A stretch of DNA of 35,406 nt from Longimicrobium sp. (GCA_036377595.1 DASUYB010000096.1:1-35406); one strand, 5' to 3'. Shown: positions 1-9,477, counted from the stretch's first letter. The notes: generated by a model from the letters alone, not told the origin. Numbers and translations are program-made.

Positions 1-2
1 GG

Positions 3-1070
3 GCGACGTTCGTCCCCTTCAACGCCGTCAGCGAGGGCGTCCCCCGGCTGCGCGAGGTGGTGAAGGAGGCGGAGACGCGGCGGAAGGCCGGGCGGCGGAC
101 GCTGCTCTTCATCGACGAGATCCACCGGCTCAACAAGGGGCAGCAGGACTTCCTCCTCCCCTGGATCGAGTCCGGGCTGATGACGCTGGTGGGGGCGACG
201 ACGGAGCACCCCGCCTTCGAGATCAACGCCGCCGTCCTCTCCCGCTCGCGCGTCCTGGTCCTCGAGCCGCTGTCGGAGGAGGACGTCCGCGCGGTGGTGG
301 AGCGCTCTCTCTCCGATCCCGAGCGCGGGCTGGGGGGACGGGTGACGCTGGAGCCCGAGGCCGAGGACGTGCTCGTCCGCAACACCGGCGGCGACGCGCG
401 GCAGGCCATCACCGGGCTGGAGATCGCGGCGGGGCTGGTGGGCGGCGGCGGCGTGGTGACGGCGGACGCGGTGCGCGAGGCGCTGCAGCAGCGCACCGCG
501 CGCTACGACACCACGCTGGGCTACGAGATGCTGAGCGCGTTCCACAAGTCGCTCCGCAGCAGCTCGGGCTCCGGCGCGCTCTACTGGGCCATGCGGATGA
601 TCCAGAGCGGCGAGGACGCCAAGGTGCTCTTCCGCCGCCTGGTCGCCGCCGCGTACGAGGACGTGGGGCTCGCCGACCCGCAGGCGGGGATCGTGACGGT
701 GACGGCGATGCAGGCGTTCGAGCGGATGGGCCTTCCCGAGGGGCTTCTCCCCCTCTACAACGCGGTCCTCTACGTCGCCAACGCGCCCAAGTCGAACCGC
801 GCGTACCTGGCCGGCGGCGCGGCGGCCGAGGCGGCGCGGCAGCACCCGGACGCGCCGGTGCCGCTCCATCTCCGCAACGCGCCCACCTCGCTGATGAAGG
901 AGTGGGGATACGGCGAGGGCTACAAGTACGCGCACAACTACGAGGGCGGCGTCGTCGACCTGCAGTGCCTGCCCGACGAGATCGCGGACGAGCGCTTCTA
1001 CGAGCCCACCGACCGCGGCTACGAGGCGGAGATCGCGAAGCGGATGAAGGAGCGCGGCGATCCGGGGTGA
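3..1070 (+). CDS. rarA: Replication-associated recombination protein A (AAA+ ATPase), 5'-truncated by window edge
   Basis: This is the C-terminal 355 residues of a RarA/MgsA-type AAA+ ATPase, which acts at stalled replication forks; the full protein is usually about 430-450 residues. The reading frame is open from base 3, so the start and Walker A lie outside the window. Visible motifs are Walker B with the helicase-like LLFIDEIHR, the sensor-1 stretch GATTEHPAFEIN, and an arginine-finger region SRSRVLVLEPL. The C-terminal half carries the clamp-loader-like MgsA tetramerisation domain (DVGLADPQA, YLAGGAAAEAA, and a NYEGG motif near the end). It converges on the sugar dehydrogenase gene across a palindromic repeat. 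Family identity is secure. Confidence 0.95.
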   Translation, partial: ATFVPFNAVSEGVPRLREVVKEAETRRKAGRRTLLFIDEIHRLNKGQQDFLLPWIESGLMTLVGATTEHPAFEINAAVLSRSRVLVLEPLSEEDVRAVVERSLSDPERGLGGRVTLEPEAEDVLVRNTGGDARQAITGLEIAAGLVGGGGVVTADAVREALQQRTARYDTTLGYEMLSAFHKSLRSSSGSGALYWAMRMIQSGEDAKVLFRRLVAAAYEDVGLADPQAGIVTVTAMQAFERMGLPEGLLPLYNAVLYVANAPKSNRAYLAGGAAAEAARQHPDAPVPLHLRNAPTSLMKEWGYGEGYKYAHNYEGGVVDLQCLPDEIADERFYEPTDRGYEAEIAKRMKERGDPG

Positions 1071-1111
1071 CCGGGCGCGAGTCCGGACGGTCAGCCGATC
1101 CGAACGAACGA

Positions 1112-1194
1112 GGGATTCTCACGCGGAGACAGCGGAGACGCGGGGGAACGACGTGCTTTCCTCCGCGTCTCCGCGTCTCCGCGTGAGAAATCCC
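1112..1194. repeat. Long palindromic repeat between convergent genes (family 1, copy 1)
   Basis: Two arms built from CTCACGCGGAGAC-like units face each other, with flanking GGGATT and AATCCC ends, around a short GAACGACGTG centre. The arms pair with a few mismatches over roughly 35 bases. The element lies between the stops of rarA (+) and the sugar dehydrogenase gene (-), so it could act as a bidirectional terminator. A sister copy with the same CTCACGC ends is at 22068-22144, also between convergent genes. Confidence 0.8.
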
Positions 1195-1207
1195 GTCTCC
1201 GATGCCG

Positions 1208-2587
1208 TCACCGCGTCTTGGTGACCGGCGCAAGCGGGCGCAGGCGGAGGACGCGGCCGCTGGTGCCGGTGGGGCCCAGCGCCTGCGACACCATCACGTA
1301 CACCTCGCCGTCGCGGTCCTGCCCGAAGCCCTTCACGTACGAGCCCAGCGGCCGGCCGTCGATCAGCATCTCGCGCATGGTCCACAGCGCCAGCGTCCGC
1401 GGCGAGGCGGCGAACAGGCGGCCGCTGGGGCTGGTGAAGCTGGTGCCGAACCCGCCGAACAGGTACGTCCCCCGCAGCCCCGGCATCGACACCCCGCGGT
1501 ACACGTAGCCGCCCACCACCGCCAGTGCCAGTCCGCCGGCCGGGTTCCGGCTGTTCGCGAACTCGATCACCGGGTGGCGCAGCGGCTGCTCGGTGGCCAG
1601 GTCGACGTCCGGGCACTCTTCCGGCGCCTGGGTCGGATGCGCGGGGTCGAAGCAGTGCGTGCCCTCGCGCACGTTCCACCCGAAGTCGCCCTTCTTCACC
1701 ACCCGGCTGACCTCCTCCCACAGCTCCTGCCCGGCGTCGGCGGCCAGCAGCATGTGCTCGCCGGCCATGTCGAACGAGATGCGGTAGGGATTGCGGAAGC
1801 CGTACGCCCAGATCTCGTCGAGCCCCGGCACGTCCACGAACGGGTTGTCGGGGGGGATGGCGTACGGCTGGCCCTCGTCCACGTCGATGCGGAGGATGCT
1901 CCCCAGCAGGTTCCCGGCGACGTCCTGCCCGTTGCCGCCCTCGTTGGCGAGGTACCAGTCTTCCACGTGCCCCGGCCCCACGTCGTTCGCGTTGCCGCCG
2001 TCGCCGAGGGAGATGTACAGGTAGCCATCGAAGCCGAACGCCACCGAGCCCCCGTTGTGGTTCGGCTGCGGGTGGTCCACCTCCAGGATCACGCGCTCGG
2101 CCCCCCTCACCAGCCCCGTGGCCGGGTTCTCGGTGAACTCCGACACCACGTTGGTGTGGTCGTACCCCGCGGGCGCGCCGGCGCGCGGCGGCGCGGTGTA
2201 GAACACGAAGAAGCGTCCGTTGCGGGCGAAGTCGGGGTGGAAGGCCAGCCCCAGCAGCCCCCGCTCGTCGTACGCCGGCTGCAGCGGGGTGATGCGCGCG
2301 CGGAGGTCCAGGTACGGGATGGGGCGCGGGGTGCCGTCGGGGTCCAGCACCCGGATGGTGCCCGCCTGGTCCACCACGAAGCGGCGCGGATCGTCGCCGG
2401 GCGGCTGCACCAGCAGCACCGGCGACACCAGCCCCGTGGCCACCTCCTCGGCGCCGATGGGGATCGGCACGCCCAGCGGGCTGGGGCCCTCCGTGTCGCT
2501 GGGCACGTCGGGCATGATCAGCACCTCGCTGGTGCATGCGGCGAACGCGGCCAGCACGGCCAGGCCGCGGGCGGATCGATGGCGCAT
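1208..2587 (-). CDS. PQQ-dependent sugar dehydrogenase (glucose/sorbosone dehydrogenase family) lipoprotein
   Basis: This is a 459-residue exported protein of the soluble glucose/sorbosone dehydrogenase family, a six-bladed beta-propeller that oxidises sugars using PQQ. The N-terminus has a hydrophobic segment ending in FAAC (Cys18), a plausible lipobox. The body shows family hallmarks: FVVDQAGTIRVL, the HNGGSVAFGFDG stretch with the usual active-site His, LYISLGDGG, WAYGFRNPYRISFD and GGYVYRG near the C-terminus. It is transcribed towards rarA, and its start is divergent from the permease gene with a gap of 170 bases. The exact substrate cannot be told, and no PQQ biosynthesis genes are in the window. 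Confidence 0.88.
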   Translation of the reverse strand: MRHRSARGLAVLAAFAACTSEVLIMPDVPSDTEGPSPLGVPIPIGAEEVATGLVSPVLLVQPPGDDPRRFVVDQAGTIRVLDPDGTPRPIPYLDLRARITPLQPAYDERGLLGLAFHPDFARNGRFFVFYTAPPRAGAPAGYDHTNVVSEFTENPATGLVRGAERVILEVDHPQPNHNGGSVAFGFDGYLYISLGDGGNANDVGPGHVEDWYLANEGGNGQDVAGNLLGSILRIDVDEGQPYAIPPDNPFVDVPGLDEIWAYGFRNPYRISFDMAGEHMLLAADAGQELWEEVSRVVKKGDFGWNVREGTHCFDPAHPTQAPEECPDVDLATEQPLRHPVIEFANSRNPAGGLALAVVGGYVYRGVSMPGLRGTYLFGGFGTSFTSPSGRLFAASPRTLALWTMREMLIDGRPLGSYVKGFGQDRDGEVYVMVSQALGPTGTSGRVLRLRPLAPVTKTR

Positions 2588-2757
2588 GCGCCCTCCCCAT
2601 GGGCCGATGTGGTGGTCGTCAGGACGCCGCCCGGAACCCGTTTTCCGGGCCGCGCCCTTTCCGGTCGAACCTCTCCGTTTCGGCGGGGCGGGGTCTTGCC
2701 GTATCTTGGCCGGCCACCGTGCCTTGCATCGACCGCCGACCCGGGGGATCCGCCGCC

Positions 2758-4002
2758 GTGAGCCGGAACGCTTCGTCGTCCTCGCCGCTCCTCCTCCGCC
2801 TGGAGATCCGCCGCCTGTCGGACGCGTTCCGGCAGCCGCGGCCGGCGGCGTGGCTGGGTGCGCTGCTCCCGGCGGCGCTCGCGGCCGGCGCGCTCTGGCT
2901 GGCGGCCGACTCGGTGCGCCCGGACGTCTCCACCGGCGACGGGGTGATCCTGCTGGGGCTGCTCGCGTCCGGGCCAGTGGCGCTGCAGGCGTACACCCTC
3001 CTCTTCCGCCCGGCCGACGACGCCTTCCTGCGCCGGCTGGGGATCGACGCGCGGGCGCTGTTCGCCGTCCGCGCGCTCCGGCTTCTCCTGCTCGCGCTCG
3101 CGGTCGTCCTGGCGCTGATGATCCCCTTCATCGCCACTCGTCGACCGATCCTCGAGCCGCTGGGGATCGCGCTGGCGGCGGCGCTGGTGTCGTGGGCGGC
3201 GTCGCTGCTGACGCACGCGGACGCGGCGCGGCGGATCGCGGCGGGGATGCGGCCGCGGCTGCCGGGATCGCAGGGATTCGACATGGAGCTGGTGAAGGCG
3301 AGCGACCTGCTCTACGCGCCTCTCTGGCCGCTGATGGCGGGCGCCGCGGCCGCCACCTTCGCCGCCGCGCCGGTGGGGGCGATGCCGCTGCGGATCGCCG
3401 CCGTCGCGCTCGCCGCGGCGGCGATGGTGCCGCTGGCGATGCGGACGTTCGCGCGGGCGCTGCCGCGGTTCGCGCCGCACGCGGGCGAGCTGGCGTACGC
3501 CCCGCCGCCCGACGCGACCGGCGGCGAGCTGGTGATCGGACGGGGGATCGCGCGGGCGCTGCCGCGGCGCGCGCAGGCCGTCCGCGCGCGCGACGCGGTC
3601 GTGGTCGGCCGCCGCTACCGCTGGACGTCGCGGACGGCCTGGCCCGTGGCGATCGTGGCCGCGCTGGTGATCCTGCGCGCGGGCGGCGACGCCGCCGTGC
3701 GCACGTGGGTGACGCTCGCGTGCGGCGCGCTGCTCGTGGCGCAGGCCGCCGCGGTGGTGGCGCTCGGCCGCTCGGAGCGCGGGCGGACGCGGTGGATGGA
3801 CCGCGCGCTCGGCCTCCGCCCCGCCGACCGCCTGCTCGGGCGCTGGGCGACGGCGTTCGGGGTGGCGCTGGCCGTGGCGCTGCCGCTGGCCATCGCGTGG
3901 TGGATCGGGGTGGACGGCGGGCGGGGATGGATCTGGTTGGCGGCCGGGGCGGCGGCCGCGCTCGCCGCCTCGTCCGCGTCCCTGGCCGCGGCGGGGCGAT
4001 GA
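2758..4002 (+). CDS. Polytopic membrane protein, probable ABC transporter permease partner
   Basis: This 414-residue protein has many Ala/Leu/Val-rich membrane segments (for example around residues 30-55, 60-80, 105-130, 135-160, 195-235 and 290-400). I chose the GTG at 2758 because the reading MSRNASSS puts a short hydrophilic tail before the first helix; upstream in-frame sequence is non-coding in character. Its stop overlaps the start of an ABC ATPase gene (ATGA), so it is most likely the membrane subunit of that transporter. No conserved permease signature is recognisable, and the transported substrate is unknown. The assignment rests on topology and gene coupling rather than on a recognised domain. 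Confidence 0.72.
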   Translation: MSRNASSSSPLLLRLEIRRLSDAFRQPRPAAWLGALLPAALAAGALWLAADSVRPDVSTGDGVILLGLLASGPVALQAYTLLFRPADDAFLRRLGIDARALFAVRALRLLLLALAVVLALMIPFIATRRPILEPLGIALAAALVSWAASLLTHADAARRIAAGMRPRLPGSQGFDMELVKASDLLYAPLWPLMAGAAAATFAAAPVGAMPLRIAAVALAAAAMVPLAMRTFARALPRFAPHAGELAYAPPPDATGGELVIGRGIARALPRRAQAVRARDAVVVGRRYRWTSRTAWPVAIVAALVILRAGGDAAVRTWVTLACGALLVAQAAAVVALGRSERGRTRWMDRALGLRPADRLLGRWATAFGVALAVALPLAIAWWIGVDGGRGWIWLAAGAAAALAASSASLAAAGR

Positions 4003-4724
4003 TGGCGGAGCCGATGCCGCTGGAGGTGCGCGGGCTGGCGAAGAAGTACCGCCGTGGCGTGGTGCTGGGCGGGGTGACGTTCGACGTGCGCCCGGGCGAG
4101 GCGGTGGCGCTCGTCGGCCCCAACGGGGCGGGGAAGAGCACGCTGATCGGCTGCGTGACCGCCGACCGCCTGCCGAACGCGGGCACGGTGCGCATCTGCG
4201 GCGCCGACCCGTTCGCGGCGCCGGGGGAGGCGGCGGCGTGCCTGGGCTACGTTCCCGAGCAGCCCTTCCTCTATCCCGAGCTGAGCGTGGCCGAGCTGCT
4301 GCGCTTCGTGGCCGCCGCGCGCGGGCTGGACGACGCCGCGTCGGCGGCGGAGACGGCGCGGCTGCTGGCGCTGCTCGGCCTGGCCGGCGCGGAGTCCACC
4401 CTCTGCCGCGAGCTGTCGCAGGGGATGGGGAGGAAGACCGCCATCGCCGCCGCGCTCCTGCACCGCCCGCGGATGATCGTGCTGGACGAGGCGCTGAACG
4501 GCCTGGACCGCACCAGTGCCGAGCGCCTGGTCGCGGAGCTGGACGCGCGGCGGGGAGACGGCGCCGCGGTGCTCATCTCCAGCCATGACCTCGACTTCCT
4601 GGCGCGCTGGTGCACCCGCGGCATCCTCCTCCCCGGCAAGGCGCGCTGGCAGGAGCTGGAGGGTGACGAGTGGGAAGCGTGGCGGCGCGCGCCGGCGCTG
4701 GCGATCCCGGAGCGGGGCGACTGA
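3999..4724 (+). CDS. ABC transporter ATP-binding protein
   Basis: This is a 241-residue single-cassette ATPase. The Walker A motif GPNGAGKST (about residue 43), the Q-loop region YVPEQPFLYPELSV, the signature LSQGMGRK, Walker B MIVLDEALNGLD and the H-loop SSHDLDFL are all in order. The signature LSQGM rather than LSGGQ is typical of export-type ATPases of the CcmA/NatA group. The gene starts inside the stop of the preceding membrane protein, indicating translational coupling and a two-component exporter. The substrate is not evident. An alternative start is the next ATG, one codon downstream. Confidence 0.93.
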   Translation: MMAEPMPLEVRGLAKKYRRGVVLGGVTFDVRPGEAVALVGPNGAGKSTLIGCVTADRLPNAGTVRICGADPFAAPGEAAACLGYVPEQPFLYPELSVAELLRFVAAARGLDDAASAAETARLLALLGLAGAESTLCRELSQGMGRKTAIAAALLHRPRMIVLDEALNGLDRTSAERLVAELDARRGDGAAVLISSHDLDFLARWCTRGILLPGKARWQELEGDEWEAWRRAPALAIPERGD

Positions 4725-5086
4725 AGTCGCGGCAACAACTACACGAAGCCCGCCTTCGCGCCGCCTTCGCGGACTACCAGCCTCGGCACGGGCGGATGGT
4801 CCGGTGCTCGCGACGGTCATCGCGTCGCGTGCAACCTCGGGGTCGGGGCCTCGAGGCCGTGGCCGCGTGGAACTCTCCGGGTCGCATCGCGTCCACGCCG
4901 GTGGACAGCGTGGCGATTGGCGGCGAGGGAACCCTCTCGCGCCGCGGCCGTATCTTCCGCGCCAGCGCTGGACAATCCGCGGCTCGTCGCCGGCGGCCGG
5001 CGCGGCGGCACGGCTGTCGCAACGCAGACGGGCCTGGGCCGGGCCACGCGCCTGGCGAGCCACGCAACGGACGATGGAGTGAGACG
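4725..5086. other. Non-coding gap with a degenerate dispersed repeat
   Basis: About 360 bases lie between the ABC ATPase and the LEA14-like gene. The first 60 bases (about 4723-4780) resemble the dispersed repeat seen at 13656 and 19526: CGCGGCAACAACTACAC followed by GCCTTCGCGGACT. The remainder shows no convincing gene on either strand; the open frames here lack ribosome-binding sites and known motifs. The promoter of the LEA14-like gene should be in its right half, but I cannot point to a clear -35/-10 pair. Confidence 0.5.
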
Positions 5087-5581
5087 ATGCGACTTCGACT
5101 GACGGCCGCGGTGACGGCGGCGGCCCTGGCGGCTTCGGCGTGCAGCGGCGCCGTGCGGCGGCCCGACATCGAGCTGGAGGGCGTCACGCTGGGAAGCGTG
5201 GGGCTGTCGGGCGGCACGCTGGTGGCCAACATCCGCGTGCACAACCCCAACCGCTTCACGCTGCACGCCGAGGACCTGCGCTACCAGCTGTTCCTGCGCC
5301 GCGCCGGCGCCACCGGCGGCGACAGCACCTGGACGCGCTTCGCCGAGGGCACCTACGACGACACGCTGAACGTGCGCGCCGGGCAGACGCGCACCTTCGG
5401 CATCCCCATCTCGTTCAGCTTCGGACAGTTGGCGGGCGCGGGGCGGCAGCTGCTGGACTACGGCCGCGTGGACTACCGCGCGCAGGGCACCGTCGACGTG
5501 CACACCCCCGTCGGCACCCGCAACGTGCCCTTCCGGAAGACCGGCACCTTCATCATGGGCAGCACCACGCCGAGCCGTTGA
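5087..5581 (+). CDS. LEA14-like / WHy-domain lipoprotein
   Basis: This 164-residue protein begins with a signal peptide ending in ASAC (Cys19), so it is probably a lipoprotein. The rest matches the plan of LEA14/water-stress (WHy) domains: a beta-sandwich with the NIRVHNPNRFTL stretch (about residues 49-60), where an Asn-Pro follows a hydrophobic strand, then LRYQLFL and a closing strand. WHy proteins in bacteria are linked to desiccation or envelope stress, but the role here is inferred only. A perfect 12-bp terminator hairpin follows 23 bases after the stop. Its last 52 codons are duplicated at 6271-6426. Confidence 0.82.
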   Translation: MRLRLTAAVTAAALAASACSGAVRRPDIELEGVTLGSVGLSGGTLVANIRVHNPNRFTLHAEDLRYQLFLRRAGATGGDSTWTRFAEGTYDDTLNVRAGQTRTFGIPISFSFGQLAGAGRQLLDYGRVDYRAQGTVDVHTPVGTRNVPFRKTGTFIMGSTTPSR

Positions 5582-5604
5582 CGGCCATCAGGACATGACA
5601 AGTG

Positions 5605-5635
5605 GCGGGCGATCCGGGGGATTCGGATCGCCCGC
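5605..5635 (+). terminator. Rho-independent-type hairpin after the LEA14-like gene
   Basis: There is a perfect 12-bp stem (GCGGGCGATCCG with its complement) and a 7-base loop, followed by TGCCGTTTCAT. The T-tract is weak, as is common in high-GC genomes. Confidence 0.72.
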
Positions 5636-5794
5636 TGCCGTTTCATAAGCCGCGGCGCCGTCCGTGGCGCATCCGCGGGCGTGCCGTGGTACCCATCCGA
5701 CGCGGTCCAGCACGTTTGTCTGGTGTGGCGCATGAGTCCGCCGTAGCGTAGAAAGCCCACATTCAATGTCCCTACCTTGCCAGGAGAAACACAC

Positions 5795-6262
5795 ATGCCC
5801 GCGACCAAGCAGAACGTGATCGACGCGTTGGACGACGTCACCGAGCCCTCCACGGATGTCTTTCTTCTGGTCGGCGAGGGGAAACAGGTCTTCTGGTCGG
5901 CACCCGGGAGCGGTTCCGATGTCCAGAAGGCGAAGTTCCACGCCGAGTCGGACTTCCTGCGAGCGTTCGACCAGCGGGAGGTCGAGGAAGGGGAGATCGT
6001 GGAAGTCACGATCAAGTGGAGTCCCTGCGGCACCTGCGCCATGCGGCTGGTCGACCTGAGCCAGATTCTGCAACAACGCCAAGCGCTGTTGGAGGTCTAC
6101 TATCTGGATGTCTTTCATGGGAAGGGCGGAGGCGTGTTGGGCAGCCTTGATCCCTTCGATGTCCTCGCGGCCGCCGGTGTGAAGCTCGCTGCCTACGAGA
6201 CCACGCATGACGGTGCGTGGTGGAACGATGGCAAACGGATGTGGGCGCACAAGCTGGGGTAG
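5795..6262 (+). CDS. Small cytidine-deaminase-fold protein with AID/APOBEC-like zinc signature
   Basis: This 155-residue protein carries a complete zinc-deaminase signature: His49-Ala-Glu51, then 25 residues, then Pro77-Cys78-Gly-Thr-Cys81. His49, Cys78 and Cys81 would bind Zn and Glu51 would be the proton shuttle. The Cys motif is preceded by Trp-Ser (KWSPCGTC), as in the SWSPC of AID/APOBEC enzymes, and HAESDFL resembles their HAE/HVE..FL helix. Predicted order: two strands (about 21-40), HAE helix, strand ending at WSPC, helix 79-95, strand LLEVYYLDVF, then AAGVKLAAY and a Trp-rich tail, like the RAGVQIAIM strand of AID. ATG 5795 has AGGAG 8 bases upstream; a TTG at 5777 is possible. G+C is visibly lower (about 58-60%) than in its neighbours. 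There is no signal peptide or toxin-delivery domain. The substrate is unknown. Confidence 0.8.
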   Translation: MPATKQNVIDALDDVTEPSTDVFLLVGEGKQVFWSAPGSGSDVQKAKFHAESDFLRAFDQREVEEGEIVEVTIKWSPCGTCAMRLVDLSQILQQRQALLEVYYLDVFHGKGGGVLGSLDPFDVLAAAGVKLAAYETTHDGAWWNDGKRMWAHKLG

Positions 6263-6270
6263 TGGCTGCG

Positions 6271-6426
6271 GACCTCGCCGGCGCGGGGCGGCAGCTGCTC
6301 GACTACGGCCGCACTGCCTACCCCGCGCACGGCACCGTCGACGTGCACACCCCCGTCGGCACCCGCAACATGCCCTTCCGGAAGACCGGCACCTTCATCA
6401 TGGGCAGCACCAACTCCAGCTGCTGA
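6271..6426 (+). pseudogene. Truncated second copy of the LEA14-like gene (C-terminal 51 codons)
   Basis: The segment reads DLAGAGRQLLDYGR and ends GTFIMGSTNSSC, nearly identical to the C-terminus of the LEA14-like protein encoded at 5087-5581. Over this stretch the two DNAs are almost the same, with scattered mostly conservative changes. No signal peptide, N-terminal domain or ribosome-binding site remains. It begins 8 bases after the deaminase stop, so the deaminase gene lies between one complete and one decapitated LEA14 copy. It could be a relic of a tandem paralogue whose 5' end was replaced when the deaminase gene arrived. Confidence 0.8.
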
Positions 6427-6450
6427 TCGGCAAGGCAGGGAGATGGGTCG

Positions 6451-6483
6451 CGGCGGGCGGGCCGGGTATCGGCTCGCCTGCCG
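6451..6483 (+). terminator. Imperfect terminator-like hairpin after the LEA14 remnant
   Basis: GGCGGGCGGGCCG pairs with CGGCTCGCCTGCC with about two mismatches, followed by GCGTTTTCGT. It occupies the same position as the terminator of the intact copy and was probably inherited with the duplicated gene end. Confidence 0.5.
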
Positions 6484-6510
6484 CGTTTTCGTGCGACGGA
6501 GATCGGGACG

Positions 6511-6675
6511 GGCGGGTAAACCCGCGGCTGGAACATTGGGAAGCCTGCTTCGCAGGCTGCGGTGACGACTGCCGTGCGAACGGTGAGCATTCGTGCCGCC
6601 GCCTCGCCCGCGGGCAGTTGAAGCCTCGCGCAGTTTGCGAGGCTTTCCAATGTTCCAGCCGCGGCTTTAGCCGCC
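6511..6675. repeat. Large inverted repeat (family 2 variant)
   Basis: Two arms of about 35 bases, CCGCGGCTGGAACATTGG on the left and CCAATGTTCCAGCCGCGG on the right, flank a roughly 95-base centre that contains smaller hairpins (GCCTGCTTCGCAGGC and CCTCGCGCAGTTTGCGAGG). The outer ends resemble those of the repeat at 19526-19671 (CCGCGGCT...AGCCGCGGCTTNAGCCGC). It is non-coding and probably a dispersed, possibly transposase-mobilised, hairpin element. Confidence 0.75.
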
Positions 6676-6754
6676 CGTCACCGGGGGCGGCCGTCACCGA
6701 GGGCGGCCGTCACCCAAGGCGCCCCTCACCCAAGGCGCCCGTCACCGAAGGCGG
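6675..6754. repeat. Five tandem 16-bp units
   Basis: Five consecutive 16-base units of the type CCGTCACCGAGGGCGG run from 6675 to 6754. The third, fourth and fifth units vary at a few positions (CCCTCACCCAAGGCGC and similar). The array directly abuts the large inverted repeat and ends about 95 bases before the ABC-F start. It has no coding sense. Confidence 0.8.
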
Positions 6755-6849
6755 CCGGTCGTCGGCAGTCACCGGCCGGTCTGCCCACAATTCCCCGTCG
6801 ATCGTTAGATTACCCGCTCTTCGACATCGAAAATTCACCACGAGGCACG

Positions 6850-8790
<1,941 letters not shown>

Positions 8791-8819
8791 CGGGATCTCG
8801 CCCGACGCCGCGCGAAGTG

Positions 8820-8849
8820 GCCCGGCACGGTCGATCGGCCGTGCCGGGC
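8820..8849 (+). terminator. Terminator hairpin after the ABC-F gene
   Basis: A perfect 11-bp stem (GCCCGGCACGG and its complement) has an 8-base loop and is followed by TTCGCTT. It is nearly the same sequence as the hairpin at 9478-9512. Confidence 0.75.
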
Positions 8850-8933
8850 TTCGCTTGCGAGTGGCGCGATGTTATCAATCATGTCCGCCTGTGGACCGCT
8901 CGGGCGATCACCCACCACCACTCCGGAGACGCC

Positions 8934-9140
8934 ATGACGAAGATCAAGCTGAGCATCGAGAACCTGCGCATCGAGTCGTTCGACACCGCCGGCGCCGAGC
9001 GGGGGACCGGCACCATCTTCGGCAACGCGAAGACCCTGGACACCTGCACCGCCTGCCCGTCGGCGATCGACGCCTGTCCGTCTTCCCCGCCCGCCGCGAC
9101 GCTGCCGTGCAACGGCTGCGTCGGCACCGAGCTCTGCTGA
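8934..9140 (+). CDS. Pinensin-like RiPP precursor peptide 1
   Basis: This 68-residue peptide has a leader MTKIKLSIENLRIESFDT, which fits the pinensin-type class I lanthipeptide leader (a KxKLxxxxLxxESFxT pattern known from Bacteroidota and Longimicrobium). The C-terminal part (from about residue 35) holds six Cys with several Thr/Ser (DTCTACPS..DACPSS..LPCNGC..ELC), as expected for dehydration and thioether formation. The following peptide is a clear paralogue. No LanB/LanC-type enzyme or transporter is in the window, so any modifying enzymes would have to act in trans. The assignment to the pinensin family comes from the leader pattern; the chemistry is inferred. Confidence 0.78.
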   Translation: MTKIKLSIENLRIESFDTAGAERGTGTIFGNAKTLDTCTACPSAIDACPSSPPAATLPCNGCVGTELC

Positions 9141-9217
9141 ATCGCAGGCGATCGATGAAGTCTTCGCCCGTGGACAGGCCCCGGGCGCTCTCCCACCCAA
9201 ATCACTTCGGATTCGCC

Positions 9218-9442
9218 ATGATGAAGACCAAGCTGAGCATCGAGAGCCTGCACGTCGAATCGTTCGCCACCGCCTCCGCCGAGCGGGAGAAGGGCACGAT
9301 CTTCGGTAACGCGCAGTCCGTGGATACGTGCACCACCCCCTGCGGGTCGGCGATCGATGCCTGCCCCACCTCTCCGCACGCCCTGACGCCGTGCAACGGG
9401 TGTGTCGATACATCGGACTGCATCGATACCACGATGTGCTGA
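9218..9442 (+). CDS. Pinensin-like RiPP precursor peptide 2
   Basis: This 74-residue paralogue of the upstream peptide shares MKTKLSIESLHVESFAT, EREKGTIFGNAQSVDTC, the SAIDACP block and the LTPCNGCV block. The core has seven Cys with many Thr/Ser and an extra DTSDCIDTTMC tail. Two adjacent ATGs (9218 and 9221) are possible starts; I used the first. It lies 77 bases after peptide 1, with no terminator between them but a long hairpin after its own stop, so peptides 1 and 2 are probably co-transcribed. Confidence 0.78.
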   Translation: MMKTKLSIESLHVESFATASAEREKGTIFGNAQSVDTCTTPCGSAIDACPTSPHALTPCNGCVDTSDCIDTTMC

Positions 9443-9477
9443 GCCGCGGGCCGGCGTCGCCGATCTCCTGATCGATT

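Noticed and set aside
1119-2600. Long open frames opposite or out of frame with the sugar dehydrogenase gene
   Set aside because: Arg/Ala/Pro-rich translations without motifs are normal shadows of high-GC genes. The 1208-2587 minus frame alone has a signal peptide and family motifs.
5795-6262. Deaminase gene read as a polymorphic toxin or as tRNA adenosine deaminase
   Set aside because: There is no N-terminal delivery domain, no adjacent immunity gene and no signal peptide. The sequence around the zinc site lacks TadA hallmarks such as the PCxMC motif and its following helix.
6675-6754. Tandem repeats as a CRISPR array
   Set aside because: Units of 16 bases are directly adjacent with no unique spacers, and no cas genes are present.
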